A DNA stretch of 64,000 nt. Source: an uncultured Coriobacteriales bacterium. GTDB taxonomy: Bacteria > Actinomycetota > Coriobacteriia > Coriobacteriales > UMGS124. The translations under genes and the position numbers were made by a program. The stretch covers positions 59,125 through 123,124 of the forward strand of contig CAKUFZ010000003.1 in assembly GCA_934654475.1 (NCBI GenBank). Direction: 5' to 3'. This document shows positions 55,180 through 63,931 of the stretch, in pieces (positions within the stretch are counted from its first letter, which is position 1; the number at the start of each line of letters is the position of its first letter). The notes beneath the pieces were generated by a model, which saw nothing but the letters and a program-made list of their open reading frames with translations, was not told the origin of the DNA and ran no database searches.

Positions 55180-57965
55180 GGCCCATGTCGCAACGACGCA
55201 CCACCGAGCTGCTCCTGCTCATAACAGGAGCCATACCCATCTTCATACTGTACGCGCTCTACGTGCTGCAGGCCGGCGACCAGCTCGGGCTCAGCACGCT
55301 CGTCGTGCCCATCGGCCTTGCCGTGGCGTTTGTCGTGGCGCACATCGCCGTGCGCATCACGGCGCCCAACGCCGACGCCGCCATCTTGCCCATCGTCTTT
55401 GTGCTGGCAGGCATAGGCATCACGTTTGTGACGCGCCTTGCGCCCGACCTTGCCATCAAGCAGGTCATATGGCTGTTCATCTCCATAGCCGCCATGATCG
55501 GCGTGCTTTTTGGGGTACGCAACCTCGAGTCGCTTGCCCGCTACAAGTACAGCCTGGGCGCCGTGGGCCTGATCCTTCTGGTCCTGCCCATCTTCATCGG
55601 CACCGAGCACTACGGCTCCAAGCTGTGGATCGAGATTCCCGGCGTTGTGAGCTTCCAGCCCGGCGAGCTTGCCAAGATTCTCATCGTCATCTTCCTTGCC
55701 AGCTTCCTGTCGGAGAACCGCGAGCTCATGAGCGTGGCAGTCCATCACGTGGGGCCCCTGGCCATCCCGCGCCTGCGCATGCTGCTGCCCATGCTCGTCG
55801 TGTGGCTCGTCAGCCTGGCAATCGTCGTGTGGGAGCGCGACCTGGGAAGTGCCGTGCTTTTCTTCGGCGTCTTCGTCGTCATGCTCTACACGGCAACAGG
55901 ACGCTGGTTCTACCCCATCGTGAGCGCGGGCCTGCTCGGCGTGGGCGCCGTGCTCTCGTACAAGTTCTTCGCCCATGTGCGCACCCGCGTGCAGATCTGG
56001 CTCGACCCGTTCTGCGACCCAACGGGCTCTAGCTGGCAGATTGCCCAGTCGCTCTATTCCATTGCCGACGGCAACCTCATGGGCACAGGCATCGGTCAGG
56101 GAATGGCCACGATGATTCCCGTCGTGGAGAGCGACTTCATCTTCTCCGCCATCGCCGAGGAGATGGGCCTTCTGGGCGCGGCTGCCGTCATCCTCCTGTT
56201 CGTCCTGCTTGCCGTGCGCGGCCTACTCACGGCAGCCCGTGCACGCTCCGATCTCGCCGCCTTCATGGCGGTGGGCCTCACCACCTCCATCGCCCTGCAG
56301 GCGTTCCTCATCGCGGGCGGCGTCATGGGTCTCATCCCGCTCACGGGCGTCACGCTGCCCTTCATGAGCCAGGGCGGCACGTCCCTGCTTGCAAGCTTCA
56401 TCGCCGTCGGCTTCCTTTTGCGCTGCGGCCATGAGGGCACGGGAGAGCAGGCCGAGGTCGAGGGTGCCGGCGTCTCCGGCAAGGTCTTCGGCTCGCACCT
56501 GGAGACTCCCGAGTCGGGCGTGCTTGGACGCATCGCGCTTTCTCGCCGCCTCACCGTTCTCACCGGATTCTTCTGCGCACTTGACGCCACCCTCATTGCG
56601 CGCTTGGCGTACCTGCAGATCTTCAAGGCCGAAGAGATCCGCATGCTCCCGTCGAACAACCACGTCTCGACCAAGGCGTCCAAGGTGCGCCGCGGCAGCA
56701 TCCTCACAAGCGACGGTGTCACCCTGGCCGAGAGTGTGTTGCAGGACAACGGCACCTACGTGCGTACCTACCCGCAGGGAACACTCGCCTCGCACACGGT
56801 GGGCTATGCAAGCGCGGTTTACGGCTCCACGGGCATCGAGTCCGTCTACGACGACGTTCTTGCCGGCTCGCAGAGCTATACGACCTGGCAGGACCTGTTC
56901 GACTCGTTCCTCGGCGTGACAAAGGCGGGCGGCGACGTGGTGCTCACCATCAACTCGCGCATTCAGTCTGCCGCCGAAGAGGTGCTGCAGGGCCGCGTGG
57001 GAGGCGTCGTCGTCATGGACCCCTCCACCGGCGCGATTCTCGCGCAGGCGTCTGCACCCACCTACTCCAACGACCAACTTTCCGACCTGTTGGGCGGCTT
57101 GTCCGATGCCGCCAACGCGCCCCTCTTCGACCGCACGACGCAGGCGCTCTACACGCCCGGCTCCACGTTCAAGACCATCACGCTGACAGGCGCGCTCGAC
57201 ACCGGCGCCATGTCACTCGACACCGTCGTGTCGGCTCCGGCAAGCCTTGAGATCGGCGGCGGCGTGGTCACGAACCACAACGACGAGGAGCTCGGCGACA
57301 TCACGCTCAGGGAAGCCTTCGCCTACTCGAGCAACACGGCGTTCGCCCAGGTTGCCGACCTTCTGGGAGCACAGGCCCTCGTGAGCCAGGCCAAGGCGTT
57401 CGGCTACGGCATCAAGCTGGGAGCCGACTTCGCCTGCGAGGCTTCCCTCATGCCCGAGCCCTCTGAGATGACGCAGTGGGAAACGGCCTGGGCAGGAGCG
57501 GGCCAACCGGTGGGCGAGCACGCAAGCCCCGCCGGCCCGCAGACCACCATTGTACAGAACGCCCTCACGGCCTGCGCAATCGCAAACGGCGGCATCCTCA
57601 TGGAGCCGCATGTGGTCAAGGCTACCACCGACTCAACGGGCGCGGCGCTCAAGTCAACCAAGCCTCGCACCCTCGGCCAGGCCTGCAGCGCAAACACTGC
57701 TTCGCTTGTGGGCAGCGCCATGCTTTCCACCGTGGAAGAGGGCACCGGCACGGCCGCCTCTATCGCCGGCGTGGACGTTGCCGGCAAGACAGGCACGGCC
57801 GAGACGGGCAACTCCAACCCCAACGCCTGGTTCATCGGCTTTGCGCCTTATGAGAACCCGGTCGCGGCCATCGCCATCGTCATCGAGAACGATGCCGAGC
57901 ACACCGCCACCGCACTTGCAGGTGATGTGCTTCAGGTGGCTGTCGAAACTTTGGGCGGAAACTAG
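55176..57965 (+). CDS. RodA (SEDS)-class B penicillin-binding protein fusion
   Basis: This 929-residue protein joins two normally separate enzymes. Residues 1-415 are a SEDS glycosyltransferase with about 10 helices; the essential Asp is D222 in WERDLGSA, and GVTLPFMSQGGTSLL is present. Residues 450-929 are a class B transpeptidase. It has one membrane helix (RLTVLTGFFCALDATLIARL), then the start RGSILTSDG and the active-site motifs STFK (S663), SSN (718-720) and KTGT (871-874). I see no stop or frameshift, so one chain should polymerise and cross-link peptidoglycan. The GTGA overlap with pstP suggests 55176; ATG 55185 is an alternative. Confidence 0.92.
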   Translation: MRPMSQRRTTELLLLITGAIPIFILYALYVLQAGDQLGLSTLVVPIGLAVAFVVAHIAVRITAPNADAAILPIVFVLAGIGITFVTRLAPDLAIKQVIWLFISIAAMIGVLFGVRNLESLARYKYSLGAVGLILLVLPIFIGTEHYGSKLWIEIPGVVSFQPGELAKILIVIFLASFLSENRELMSVAVHHVGPLAIPRLRMLLPMLVVWLVSLAIVVWERDLGSAVLFFGVFVVMLYTATGRWFYPIVSAGLLGVGAVLSYKFFAHVRTRVQIWLDPFCDPTGSSWQIAQSLYSIADGNLMGTGIGQGMATMIPVVESDFIFSAIAEEMGLLGAAAVILLFVLLAVRGLLTAARARSDLAAFMAVGLTTSIALQAFLIAGGVMGLIPLTGVTLPFMSQGGTSLLASFIAVGFLLRCGHEGTGEQAEVEGAGVSGKVFGSHLETPESGVLGRIALSRRLTVLTGFFCALDATLIARLAYLQIFKAEEIRMLPSNNHVSTKASKVRRGSILTSDGVTLAESVLQDNGTYVRTYPQGTLASHTVGYASAVYGSTGIESVYDDVLAGSQSYTTWQDLFDSFLGVTKAGGDVVLTINSRIQSAAEEVLQGRVGGVVVMDPSTGAILAQASAPTYSNDQLSDLLGGLSDAANAPLFDRTTQALYTPGSTFKTITLTGALDTGAMSLDTVVSAPASLEIGGGVVTNHNDEELGDITLREAFAYSSNTAFAQVADLLGAQALVSQAKAFGYGIKLGADFACEASLMPEPSEMTQWETAWAGAGQPVGEHASPAGPQTTIVQNALTACAIANGGILMEPHVVKATTDSTGAALKSTKPRTLGQACSANTASLVGSAMLSTVEEGTGTAASIAGVDVAGKTGTAETGNSNPNAWFIGFAPYENPVAAIAIVIENDAEHTATALAGDVLQVAVETLGGN

Positions 57966-58008
57966 ATATTATGAATGTCGAACACCTTGATGGATGGGAG
58001 CGCTGAGA

Positions 58009-60255
58009 ATGTCCGGCATCGCTAACGGAACAGTCTTTGGAAACAGATACATAGTGCAGTCGCAGGTGGGCACCGGTGGCATGGCCACGGTGTACCGAGG
58101 CGTCGACTCCACACTCGACCGTCAGGTGGCCATCAAGGTCATGCTGCCCCAGTACGCCAGTGACCCTGCGTTCGCACAGCGCTTCCGCCAGGAGGCACGC
58201 GCCGCGGCGGCACTTCAGAACCCCTACATCGTGCAGGTCTATGACTGGGGCCGCGATGAGGCGACGGGCACCTACTTCATCGTCATGGAGTACCTGCGCG
58301 GCACCGACCTCAAAAGCGGCATCCGCTCCCATGGCGCGCTGGCACCCAAGAAGGTCGCCCAGATCGGCGCCCAGGTATGCTCCGCCCTGGCAGTCGCACA
58401 CTCCCATGAGATCATTCACCGCGACATCAAGCCGCAGAACATCATGATTCTGCCCAACGGCGACGCCAAGGTCATGGACTTTGGCATCGCACGCGCCAAG
58501 AACTCCCATCTCACCCAGACCAACTCCGTGCTCGGCACCGCCCACTACGTCTCCCCCGAGCAGGCCCAGGGCAAGGACCTCGGCCCCACGAGCGACCTGT
58601 ACTCGCTGGGCGTCGTGATGTACGAGGCTGCCACCGGCCGTCTTCCCTTCGAGGGCGACGACGCCGTGAGCGTGGCTCTCAAGCAAGTCAACGAGCAGCC
58701 TGTGCCCCCGCGCAGCATCAACCCCAACCTCGACCCCGCGCTCGAGGCCATCATCATGTGCCTGCTGCGCAAGGACCCTGCTCAGCGTTTCCAGACCGCC
58801 GACGAGCTGCGCCACGCGCTCAACTCGTTCATCCAGGGCAATCCGGTCAACATTCCCGGTTACGGCCCGGCTGCGACGCGCACCCTTCCCACGGCGAGCC
58901 AGACCAACGTCATGCGCTCGAACCCCAACATGACGGTCATGCAGCAGGGTCCCTCCCGCACAGCGCGCATGGAGCGCACCGCTACCCCCAACGATCGCCG
59001 CGCCGCCATGCAGCGTGAGGACAGGCGTCTCGAGCGCGCCGAGAACACAAGCAAGTCCACCGGCATCGCCATTGCCGCCGTTGTCATCGTTCTCATCGCG
59101 CTGATCGTCGTGGCCGTCGTTGCCCTCAACAGCTGCTCGACAAACAACCCTGGCACGCCCGGCGACAATGCGACCATCACCACGAAGGTCGAGAAGAAGA
59201 GCGTTCCCAACGTACAGAACCACACGCAGGCCGAGGCGAAGAACAAGCTTGAGAGCAACGGCCTCAAACTCGGCCTCATCACGACGGAAATGTCCAGCAC
59301 CGTCTCCAAGGGCAAGGTCATCTCGCAGTCCGTTGCCGCAGGCACCGAGGTCGACGCCGGAACCGCCGTCAACCTCGTCATCAGCGGCGGCACCGACCTC
59401 GTGACCTTCGACGACATTCGCGGCAAGACTCCCGAGGAAGCCAATACGCTGATTAGCGCCGCGGGCCTCAAGCTGAGCCACGACGCAACGCTCGACGCAT
59501 ATAGCAACGACTACGCCGAAGGCACGATTGTGACCTTCAGCCCTGCCAACAAGTCAATCGCCAAGGGTTCCACGGTCACGTATGGCCTGAGCAAGGGCAG
59601 TCAGACGTTCACGCTCGACAACTATTACGGCTGGAACTACACCGACGTTGAAGCAGCCTTGAAGGAAGCCAAGGTGTCCTACGAAGAGCAGCGCACCTAC
59701 AGTGACGATCTTGCTGAAGGCCTCGTCCTTTGGACCGACCCCGTCGCTGGTACAACGGTCAAGCAGGGCGACACCGTCGTGATCTACATCAGTCAGGGCA
59801 AGGACCCCAACGCTGTGCAGATCGACAGCTATGTGGGCCAGGACTACAACTCGGTGAAGAGCACCCTTGAGGGCCTCGGTCTCACGGTCAATCTCATCGA
59901 GCAGACCCCCGACAGCGCCGAGCAGAGCGGCAAGTGCGCCGGCACTGACCCGCACAACACCTCTGTTGCCAAGGGCTCCACGGTCAACCTGTACTACTAC
60001 GGCACCTACACGGCCCCCACGCCAAGCGTCACGATTGGCTCCTACACCGGTGATCTTGGCACTGTCGAAAACACGCTCGACTCGCTCGGCTTGTATTACA
60101 GCGTGGTCACTGGCGATGCTGCTCCCTCCTCCGACCTGGTGGGTCAGGTGTACTCCATGAGCCCTGCAAACACCACGGTGGATGCCGGCACGACCATCAC
60201 GCTCTATGTCTATGGCGACGTCTCCTACGACGACACGGGCAGCGGAACGGAATAA
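58009..60255 (+). CDS. pknB: PASTA-domain serine/threonine kinase, PknB-type
   Basis: This 748-residue kinase senses muropeptides or lipid II and controls wall growth. The kinase domain (1-275) has GTGGMA (21-26), Lys43, HRD (137-139) and DFG (157-159). A Pro/Thr/Arg-rich juxtamembrane region follows, then a helix (352-373). About five PASTA repeats (from residue 396; the first carries VPNVQNHTQAEAKNKLESNG) extend outside. The ATG at 58009 follows GGGAG; ATG 57994 has a worse site. It lies 43 nt after the RodA-PBP fusion gene and ends at a strong terminator. Confidence 0.95.
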   Translation: MSGIANGTVFGNRYIVQSQVGTGGMATVYRGVDSTLDRQVAIKVMLPQYASDPAFAQRFRQEARAAAALQNPYIVQVYDWGRDEATGTYFIVMEYLRGTDLKSGIRSHGALAPKKVAQIGAQVCSALAVAHSHEIIHRDIKPQNIMILPNGDAKVMDFGIARAKNSHLTQTNSVLGTAHYVSPEQAQGKDLGPTSDLYSLGVVMYEAATGRLPFEGDDAVSVALKQVNEQPVPPRSINPNLDPALEAIIMCLLRKDPAQRFQTADELRHALNSFIQGNPVNIPGYGPAATRTLPTASQTNVMRSNPNMTVMQQGPSRTARMERTATPNDRRAAMQREDRRLERAENTSKSTGIAIAAVVIVLIALIVVAVVALNSCSTNNPGTPGDNATITTKVEKKSVPNVQNHTQAEAKNKLESNGLKLGLITTEMSSTVSKGKVISQSVAAGTEVDAGTAVNLVISGGTDLVTFDDIRGKTPEEANTLISAAGLKLSHDATLDAYSNDYAEGTIVTFSPANKSIAKGSTVTYGLSKGSQTFTLDNYYGWNYTDVEAALKEAKVSYEEQRTYSDDLAEGLVLWTDPVAGTTVKQGDTVVIYISQGKDPNAVQIDSYVGQDYNSVKSTLEGLGLTVNLIEQTPDSAEQSGKCAGTDPHNTSVAKGSTVNLYYYGTYTAPTPSVTIGSYTGDLGTVENTLDSLGLYYSVVTGDAAPSSDLVGQVYSMSPANTTVDAGTTITLYVYGDVSYDDTGSGTE

Positions 60256-60285
60256 GCCCACGCCCAGCTAAGCCAGGAACGTCTC

Positions 60286-60322
60286 AGCCCCGTTGCAGTT
60301 CAAAGCTGCAGCGGGGCTTTTT
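60286..60322 (+). terminator. Terminator after pknB
   Basis: AGCCCCGTTGCAG and CTGCAGCGGGGCT form a 13-bp stem (one wobble pair) with a 7-nt loop, then five T. Confidence 0.87.
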
Positions 60323-60545
60323 CATTGCGTAGATGAGAGTATGCGGCATAGATGCGACATAGCTAAGGCACGAAACCAAAACAGGCCACCGAGTCTGCAT
60401 CCAGTGGCCTGCCGTTTGGCGCACATGTGGCGCATGCTTAGCGCCCGTCCAGTGGCAGCCTTGTCTTAGCCGCCCAAGCGAAAGCAAGCCAGGCTTGAGA
60501 CCATGCAGTCCTAGCCGGCCCAGCTGGCTTTTTTCTGCCTCCAGA
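60323..60545. other. Gap with several hairpins, possible small RNA
   Basis: No supported coding frame is present. CAGGCCAC/GTGGCCTG (60382-60411) is followed by TTTTGGTTT on the minus strand. AGCCGGC-CCA-GCTGGCT (60513-60529) is followed by six T on the plus strand. The segment between these signals could be a small RNA of 100-200 nt on either strand; no strong promoter is visible. Confidence 0.35.
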
Positions 60546-60582
60546 AACAAAAACAGGCCAGGAGGTTCAACCCCCTGGCCTG
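60546..60582 (-). terminator. Terminator after tRNA-Arg(CCU)
   Basis: CAGGCCAGG and CCTGGCCTG form a perfect 9-bp stem with five T and TGTTT following on the minus strand. Confidence 0.8.
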
Positions 60583-60591
60583 GTATTTTCC

Positions 60592-60667
60592 TGGTGCCCC
60601 CGGGCCGATTCGAACGGCCGACACCCGCTTTAGGAGAGCGGTGCTCTATCCCCTGAGCTACGAAGGC
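60592..60667 (-). tRNA. tRNA-Arg (anticodon CCU)
   Basis: The acceptor stem GCCTTCG/CGGGGGC (with two G-T pairs), D-arm GCTCAGGGGATAGAGC, anticodon stem-loop CCGCTCTCCTAAAGCGG (CCT), T-arm GGCCGTTCGAATCGGCC and CCA end fit an arginine tRNA for AGG. Confidence 0.96.
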
Positions 60668-60695
60668 AAATCAGTTCGGTTAGTATAGCACGTCT

Positions 60696-61463
60696 CTAGA
60701 GGATTACCCTCTGAACAATTGCAAGAACCAAAAGCACGACGCAGAATGCAATACTTACCCAATCAAAGCCGCCGACAGCGTAGTGCTTGAACGCCGAATC
60801 GCGTCCACGCAGGTAAAAGCCCCTCACTTCAGCAGCGATGGCAGAGGAGTTGGTCTTGCGTACCGAGCTCACCAAAAGCGGCACGCACAGCGGAACCATG
60901 AGCCTCACACGCTTGACAAGCCCACCATCAAACTCAACGCCACGCGCAGTCTGAGCCTCCATGATTGCCGCCATGTCGTTCATGAACACAGGAATGAACC
61001 GCACACACGACATGAACACGAAGGCGTACTTGTACGGTATGCCGAGGTTCTCAACGAGCGCGTTGGACAGATCCGTAAGCTTCGTCACATAGAACACCAG
61101 GAAGAGCGGAACCGCACAGGCAACCAGGCGCAATACCACCATGCAGGCATTAAAGACACCTTGAGTGCCCATGTAGCCCCACGGCAGCGCGACAAGCAGA
61201 TCGCCCTGCGGCGTAAAGAGAAGGGCGATGAGCGCCAAGATGATCGAGAAGCCGGCAACAGCTTTTGCAAGCCCCCATGCTTGCTCCATCAAACGGCACT
61301 GTTGAGCCAAAACCACGTCGAGCACCAGCACGCACGCCAACACGAGCGGGCTCGTCGTGACAAAGCATGCGATTGCGATAACGAAGGCACAAAGGAGCTT
61401 TACCACGGGGTTCATGGTATGAAGAAAGCTATCGCCCGGCACGTACTCCAGGAAGCCCTTCAT
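60696..61463 (-). CDS. ecfT: ECF transporter transmembrane component EcfT
   Basis: This 255-residue protein has about five to six helices and links the ATPases to the S component. The two Ala-Arg-Gly coupling motifs are visible as EAQTARGVEF (near residue 170) and AAEVRGFYLRG (near 212). It starts 1 nt after the ATPase gene stop. It is the last gene of the ECF set and is followed by tRNA-Arg on the same strand. Confidence 0.9.
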   Translation of the reverse strand: MKGFLEYVPGDSFLHTMNPVVKLLCAFVIAIACFVTTSPLVLACVLVLDVVLAQQCRLMEQAWGLAKAVAGFSIILALIALLFTPQGDLLVALPWGYMGTQGVFNACMVVLRLVACAVPLFLVFYVTKLTDLSNALVENLGIPYKYAFVFMSCVRFIPVFMNDMAAIMEAQTARGVEFDGGLVKRVRLMVPLCVPLLVSSVRKTNSSAIAAEVRGFYLRGRDSAFKHYAVGGFDWVSIAFCVVLLVLAIVQRVIL

Positions 61464-61464
61464 C

Positions 61465-62310
61465 TCACATCACCCTCTCTTTTGAATCCGCAAACCCAAC
61501 AAGCGCGCTGGTCAGCTCATCGAGCGTATTCGCGCAAGCGACGGGGCCTAGTGCCAGGGACGAGTTGTGCTCGACAAGCCTCGTGGATATCTCCACCACC
61601 TGGGGAGGTATGACATCGGCTCGCTCCAGGCTTTCTCGATCACGCAGAACCTCAAACGTCGCCCCATCAGCCACAACGCGTCCAGCAGTCATCACAATAA
61701 GTCGCTTGGCATAATCTGCCACGACCTCCATGTCATGGCATACCATGACGACCGTCGTGCCGCACTTCTCGTTGAGCTCACGGACATAGTCCATGACCTT
61801 GAGGCACTCGCAAAAGTCCAGACCCGTGGTAGGCTCGTCGAGCAAGAGCACCTCCGGCCCACATACGACAACGGAAGCCAATGCCAGAAGTTGACGCGTG
61901 CCCCTGTTCAACAAAAAGGGGTCGGCAAGAGGGTCGAACCCAAAACGCTCAATGATGTCATCGACCCTCCGCTGGGCTTGGCCCATGTCAGCCCCTTGCA
62001 CCTTGAAATTAAAGAGGAGCTCGTCACGCACGGTTGCGTTGCAAATCTGACGATCAGGGTTCTGAAAGAGGAATCCCGCCCTGCGTGCAATCTGGCTTGT
62101 TTTCAGCTCGGTTGTCGGAGTTCCATCAAGGAGCACCGTGCCCGTCGTCGGCTTGAGAAGACCGTTGCACAGGCGCATTGTTGTCGATTTACCAGCGCCG
62201 TTCGTTCCAACAAAGGAGACAAACTCCCCTTTCTCAATGCGAAAAGAAACATCGCGCACAACAGCAGAGCCGTCACCGTACCCTGCGGTCACATGCTGAA
62301 ACTCAATCAT
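61465..62310 (-). CDS. ecfA2: ECF transporter ATPase with altered signature motif
   Basis: This 281-residue ATPase has Walker A GTNGAGKST (near residues 35-43), Q-loop FQNPDRQI, Walker B LLLDEPTTGLD and H-loop VCHDM. The signature motif is LNRGTRQ instead of LSGGQ, so the ATP site formed with it may be weak, as in ATPase pairs with one degenerate site. The ATG at 62310 overlaps the other ATPase stop (ATGA). It pairs with the 62307-63146 ATPase. Confidence 0.9.
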   Translation of the reverse strand: MIEFQHVTAGYGDGSAVVRDVSFRIEKGEFVSFVGTNGAGKSTTMRLCNGLLKPTTGTVLLDGTPTTELKTSQIARRAGFLFQNPDRQICNATVRDELLFNFKVQGADMGQAQRRVDDIIERFGFDPLADPFLLNRGTRQLLALASVVVCGPEVLLLDEPTTGLDFCECLKVMDYVRELNEKCGTTVVMVCHDMEVVADYAKRLIVMTAGRVVADGATFEVLRDRESLERADVIPPQVVEISTRLVEHNSSLALGPVACANTLDELTSALVGFADSKERVM

Positions 62311-63146
62311 CGCAATGCCCCCTCGCATGCCTCAACAGCCTGGCAAACGGTGCTCACAGCCGGACCGTTGTATAACCCCTTGGCCTTGAGCGCATTCACG
62401 AGCGTTGTTGAACGAGGCACGTTGACCCCCATCTCAAGCAACTCATCCGAGTGCGTGAGGACATCGCTCGGCGTGCCTTGGAACTTCACGGTGCCTCCCT
62501 CCATGATGAGAAGCATGTCGCAAAACTCACTCAGAAGGGCGATTTTCTGTTCAACGACAATAACGGTCGACGCATACTTGGCAGCGGCGTGTCGGAGCAG
62601 CTCAAAGACGTTACGAGAGCTGGCAGGGTCGAGCTCAGCCGTAGGCTCATCAAGAACAAACACCTGAGGTCGCATGGCAAGAATCGAGGCAATGGCTACT
62701 TTTTGCTTCTGCCCTCCAGACAGACTTGCGATGGTCCTGTCCTTCAGATCCTCGATGCCCATGTCAGCCAATGCTTCCTGCACCCGGGAAGGGATCTCTT
62801 CCCTCGGAACAGAAAAATTCTCAAGCCCATAAAGCATCTCGTCTTCCACAACAGACGAGACCATTTGGCTGTCCACGTCTTGGCACACGCTGCCGACAAG
62901 CCTGGAAATGTCTGTCAGCCGCGTCTGCACCGTGTCGAGGCCGCAGACACATACCGCACCGTAAAAATCGCCTTCATAGCAATGAGGGACGATGCCATTG
63001 AGAGCGCAGGTAAACGTAGTCTTACCCGATCCTGCCGCTCCTGTGACCCCCACAAAGCTGCCGTCTGGGATCTGAAGCGTGATGTCATGTATCGCAGGGG
63101 CATCTGAGCCCTTGTAGCAAAACGCCAAGTCTTGAATATCAATCAT
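62307..63146 (-). CDS. ecfA1: ECF transporter ATPase
   Basis: This 279-residue ATPase has a canonical set: Walker A GAAGSGKTT (near 36-44), Q-loop VCQDVDSQM, signature LSGGQKQKVA and Walker B FVLDEPTAELD. It forms a heterodimer with the following ATPase. GGAGAC precedes the ATG. It follows the S-component gene after a 107-nt gap that contains a strong hairpin. Confidence 0.92.
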   Translation of the reverse strand: MIDIQDLAFCYKGSDAPAIHDITLQIPDGSFVGVTGAAGSGKTTFTCALNGIVPHCYEGDFYGAVCVCGLDTVQTRLTDISRLVGSVCQDVDSQMVSSVVEDEMLYGLENFSVPREEIPSRVQEALADMGIEDLKDRTIASLSGGQKQKVAIASILAMRPQVFVLDEPTAELDPASSRNVFELLRHAAAKYASTVIVVEQKIALLSEFCDMLLIMEGGTVKFQGTPSDVLTHSDELLEMGVNVPRSTTLVNALKAKGLYNGPAVSTVCQAVEACEGALR

Positions 63147-63178
63147 GATGTCTCCAGGTAAGGGGCTGCGTCAGATAA

Positions 63179-63207
63179 GGGACCGAAACCCGTCGGGCTT
63201 CGGTCCC
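63179..63207 (-). other. Hairpin between S component and ATPase genes
   Basis: GGGACCGAA and TTCGGTCCC form a perfect 9-bp stem with an inner CCC/GGG pairing. No T-run follows, so partial termination or mRNA processing that favours the S component is more likely than full stop. Confidence 0.5.
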
Positions 63208-63253
63208 AAAACAAAGGACCAGTCACTAAAGGCAATGCCAACAGAAGTGGAGG

Positions 63254-63826
63254 CTACTTCTTCAGAACCTTGCGGAGAACCGGGATGAGAATGGCGGCAA
63301 CAACACAGTTCATGGCAGCGGTACCAAGAACCATGACAGCATAGACACCGAAGACCGCCACGGGCTCAAGGCCGCTCACAGTGACGCCTACAATCATGGC
63401 AAAGGTGTACCCAGAGAAAGTGGTGGACACAAACGTGATGACTGCAGGAAACGCCATATTCTGAATAAGCGAGTTACAAGAAGCAACGCGCGAAAAGATG
63501 GTCACAAGCAAGCAGCAAACGACAGCGCCAACCAGCTCGGAGGCAAAATTCACCAGCGGGGTAGCATTAAGCAGCGGGATTTGCGAAACAAGCCCCACAA
63601 GCAAACCAATGCATGCAGATTGAATAAGATTGGGTCGAGTGAGAATGATTGCGATGCAATACATGGCAATCATGAAATTGGGCTTCATGCCCGCAAACGT
63701 GAGAAAGTTCGAAACCGTGAGCTTCAATACCGCACCTGCGGCAATCAAAACTGCAATCAGAATCAAATCCTGAATTGCAAGGCCGTTCTTGCGCTCGTCT
63801 ACGACAACAGTACGCTTCTCAGCCAT
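63254..63826 (-). CDS. ECF substrate-binding (S) component, TrpP-like
   Basis: This 190-residue protein has about six helices. The segment FAGMKPNFMIAMYCIAIIL (near residue 45) resembles the GMKPD motif of TrpP-type tryptophan transporters, so tryptophan is the most likely substrate; this rests on motif memory and is tentative. The ATG at 63826 has AGAGGTG 7 nt upstream, and the frame upstream is open but precedes the promoter. It heads the transporter set. Confidence 0.8.
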   Translation of the reverse strand: MAEKRTVVVDERKNGLAIQDLILIAVLIAAGAVLKLTVSNFLTFAGMKPNFMIAMYCIAIILTRPNLIQSACIGLLVGLVSQIPLLNATPLVNFASELVGAVVCCLLVTIFSRVASCNSLIQNMAFPAVITFVSTTFSGYTFAMIVGVTVSGLEPVAVFGVYAVMVLGTAAMNCVVAAILIPVLRKVLKK

Positions 63827-63901
63827 AGAAAACACCTCTTCTTTTGTAACTGTGGCCACCCTCTTTTTGGGGCTCCTGACAGCCGTCATAAAGACACGGG
63901 A

Positions 63902-63931
63902 AGTGTAGACTCTGCGAAGGATATGTGTAAA
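63902..63931 (-). promoter_or_regulatory. Promoter of the ECF transporter genes
   Basis: TTTACA (63931-63926) and TACACT (63907-63902) are separated by 18 nt. The start of the S-component gene lies about 75 nt downstream. The remaining bases up to 64000 hold no gene that I can support. Confidence 0.6.
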
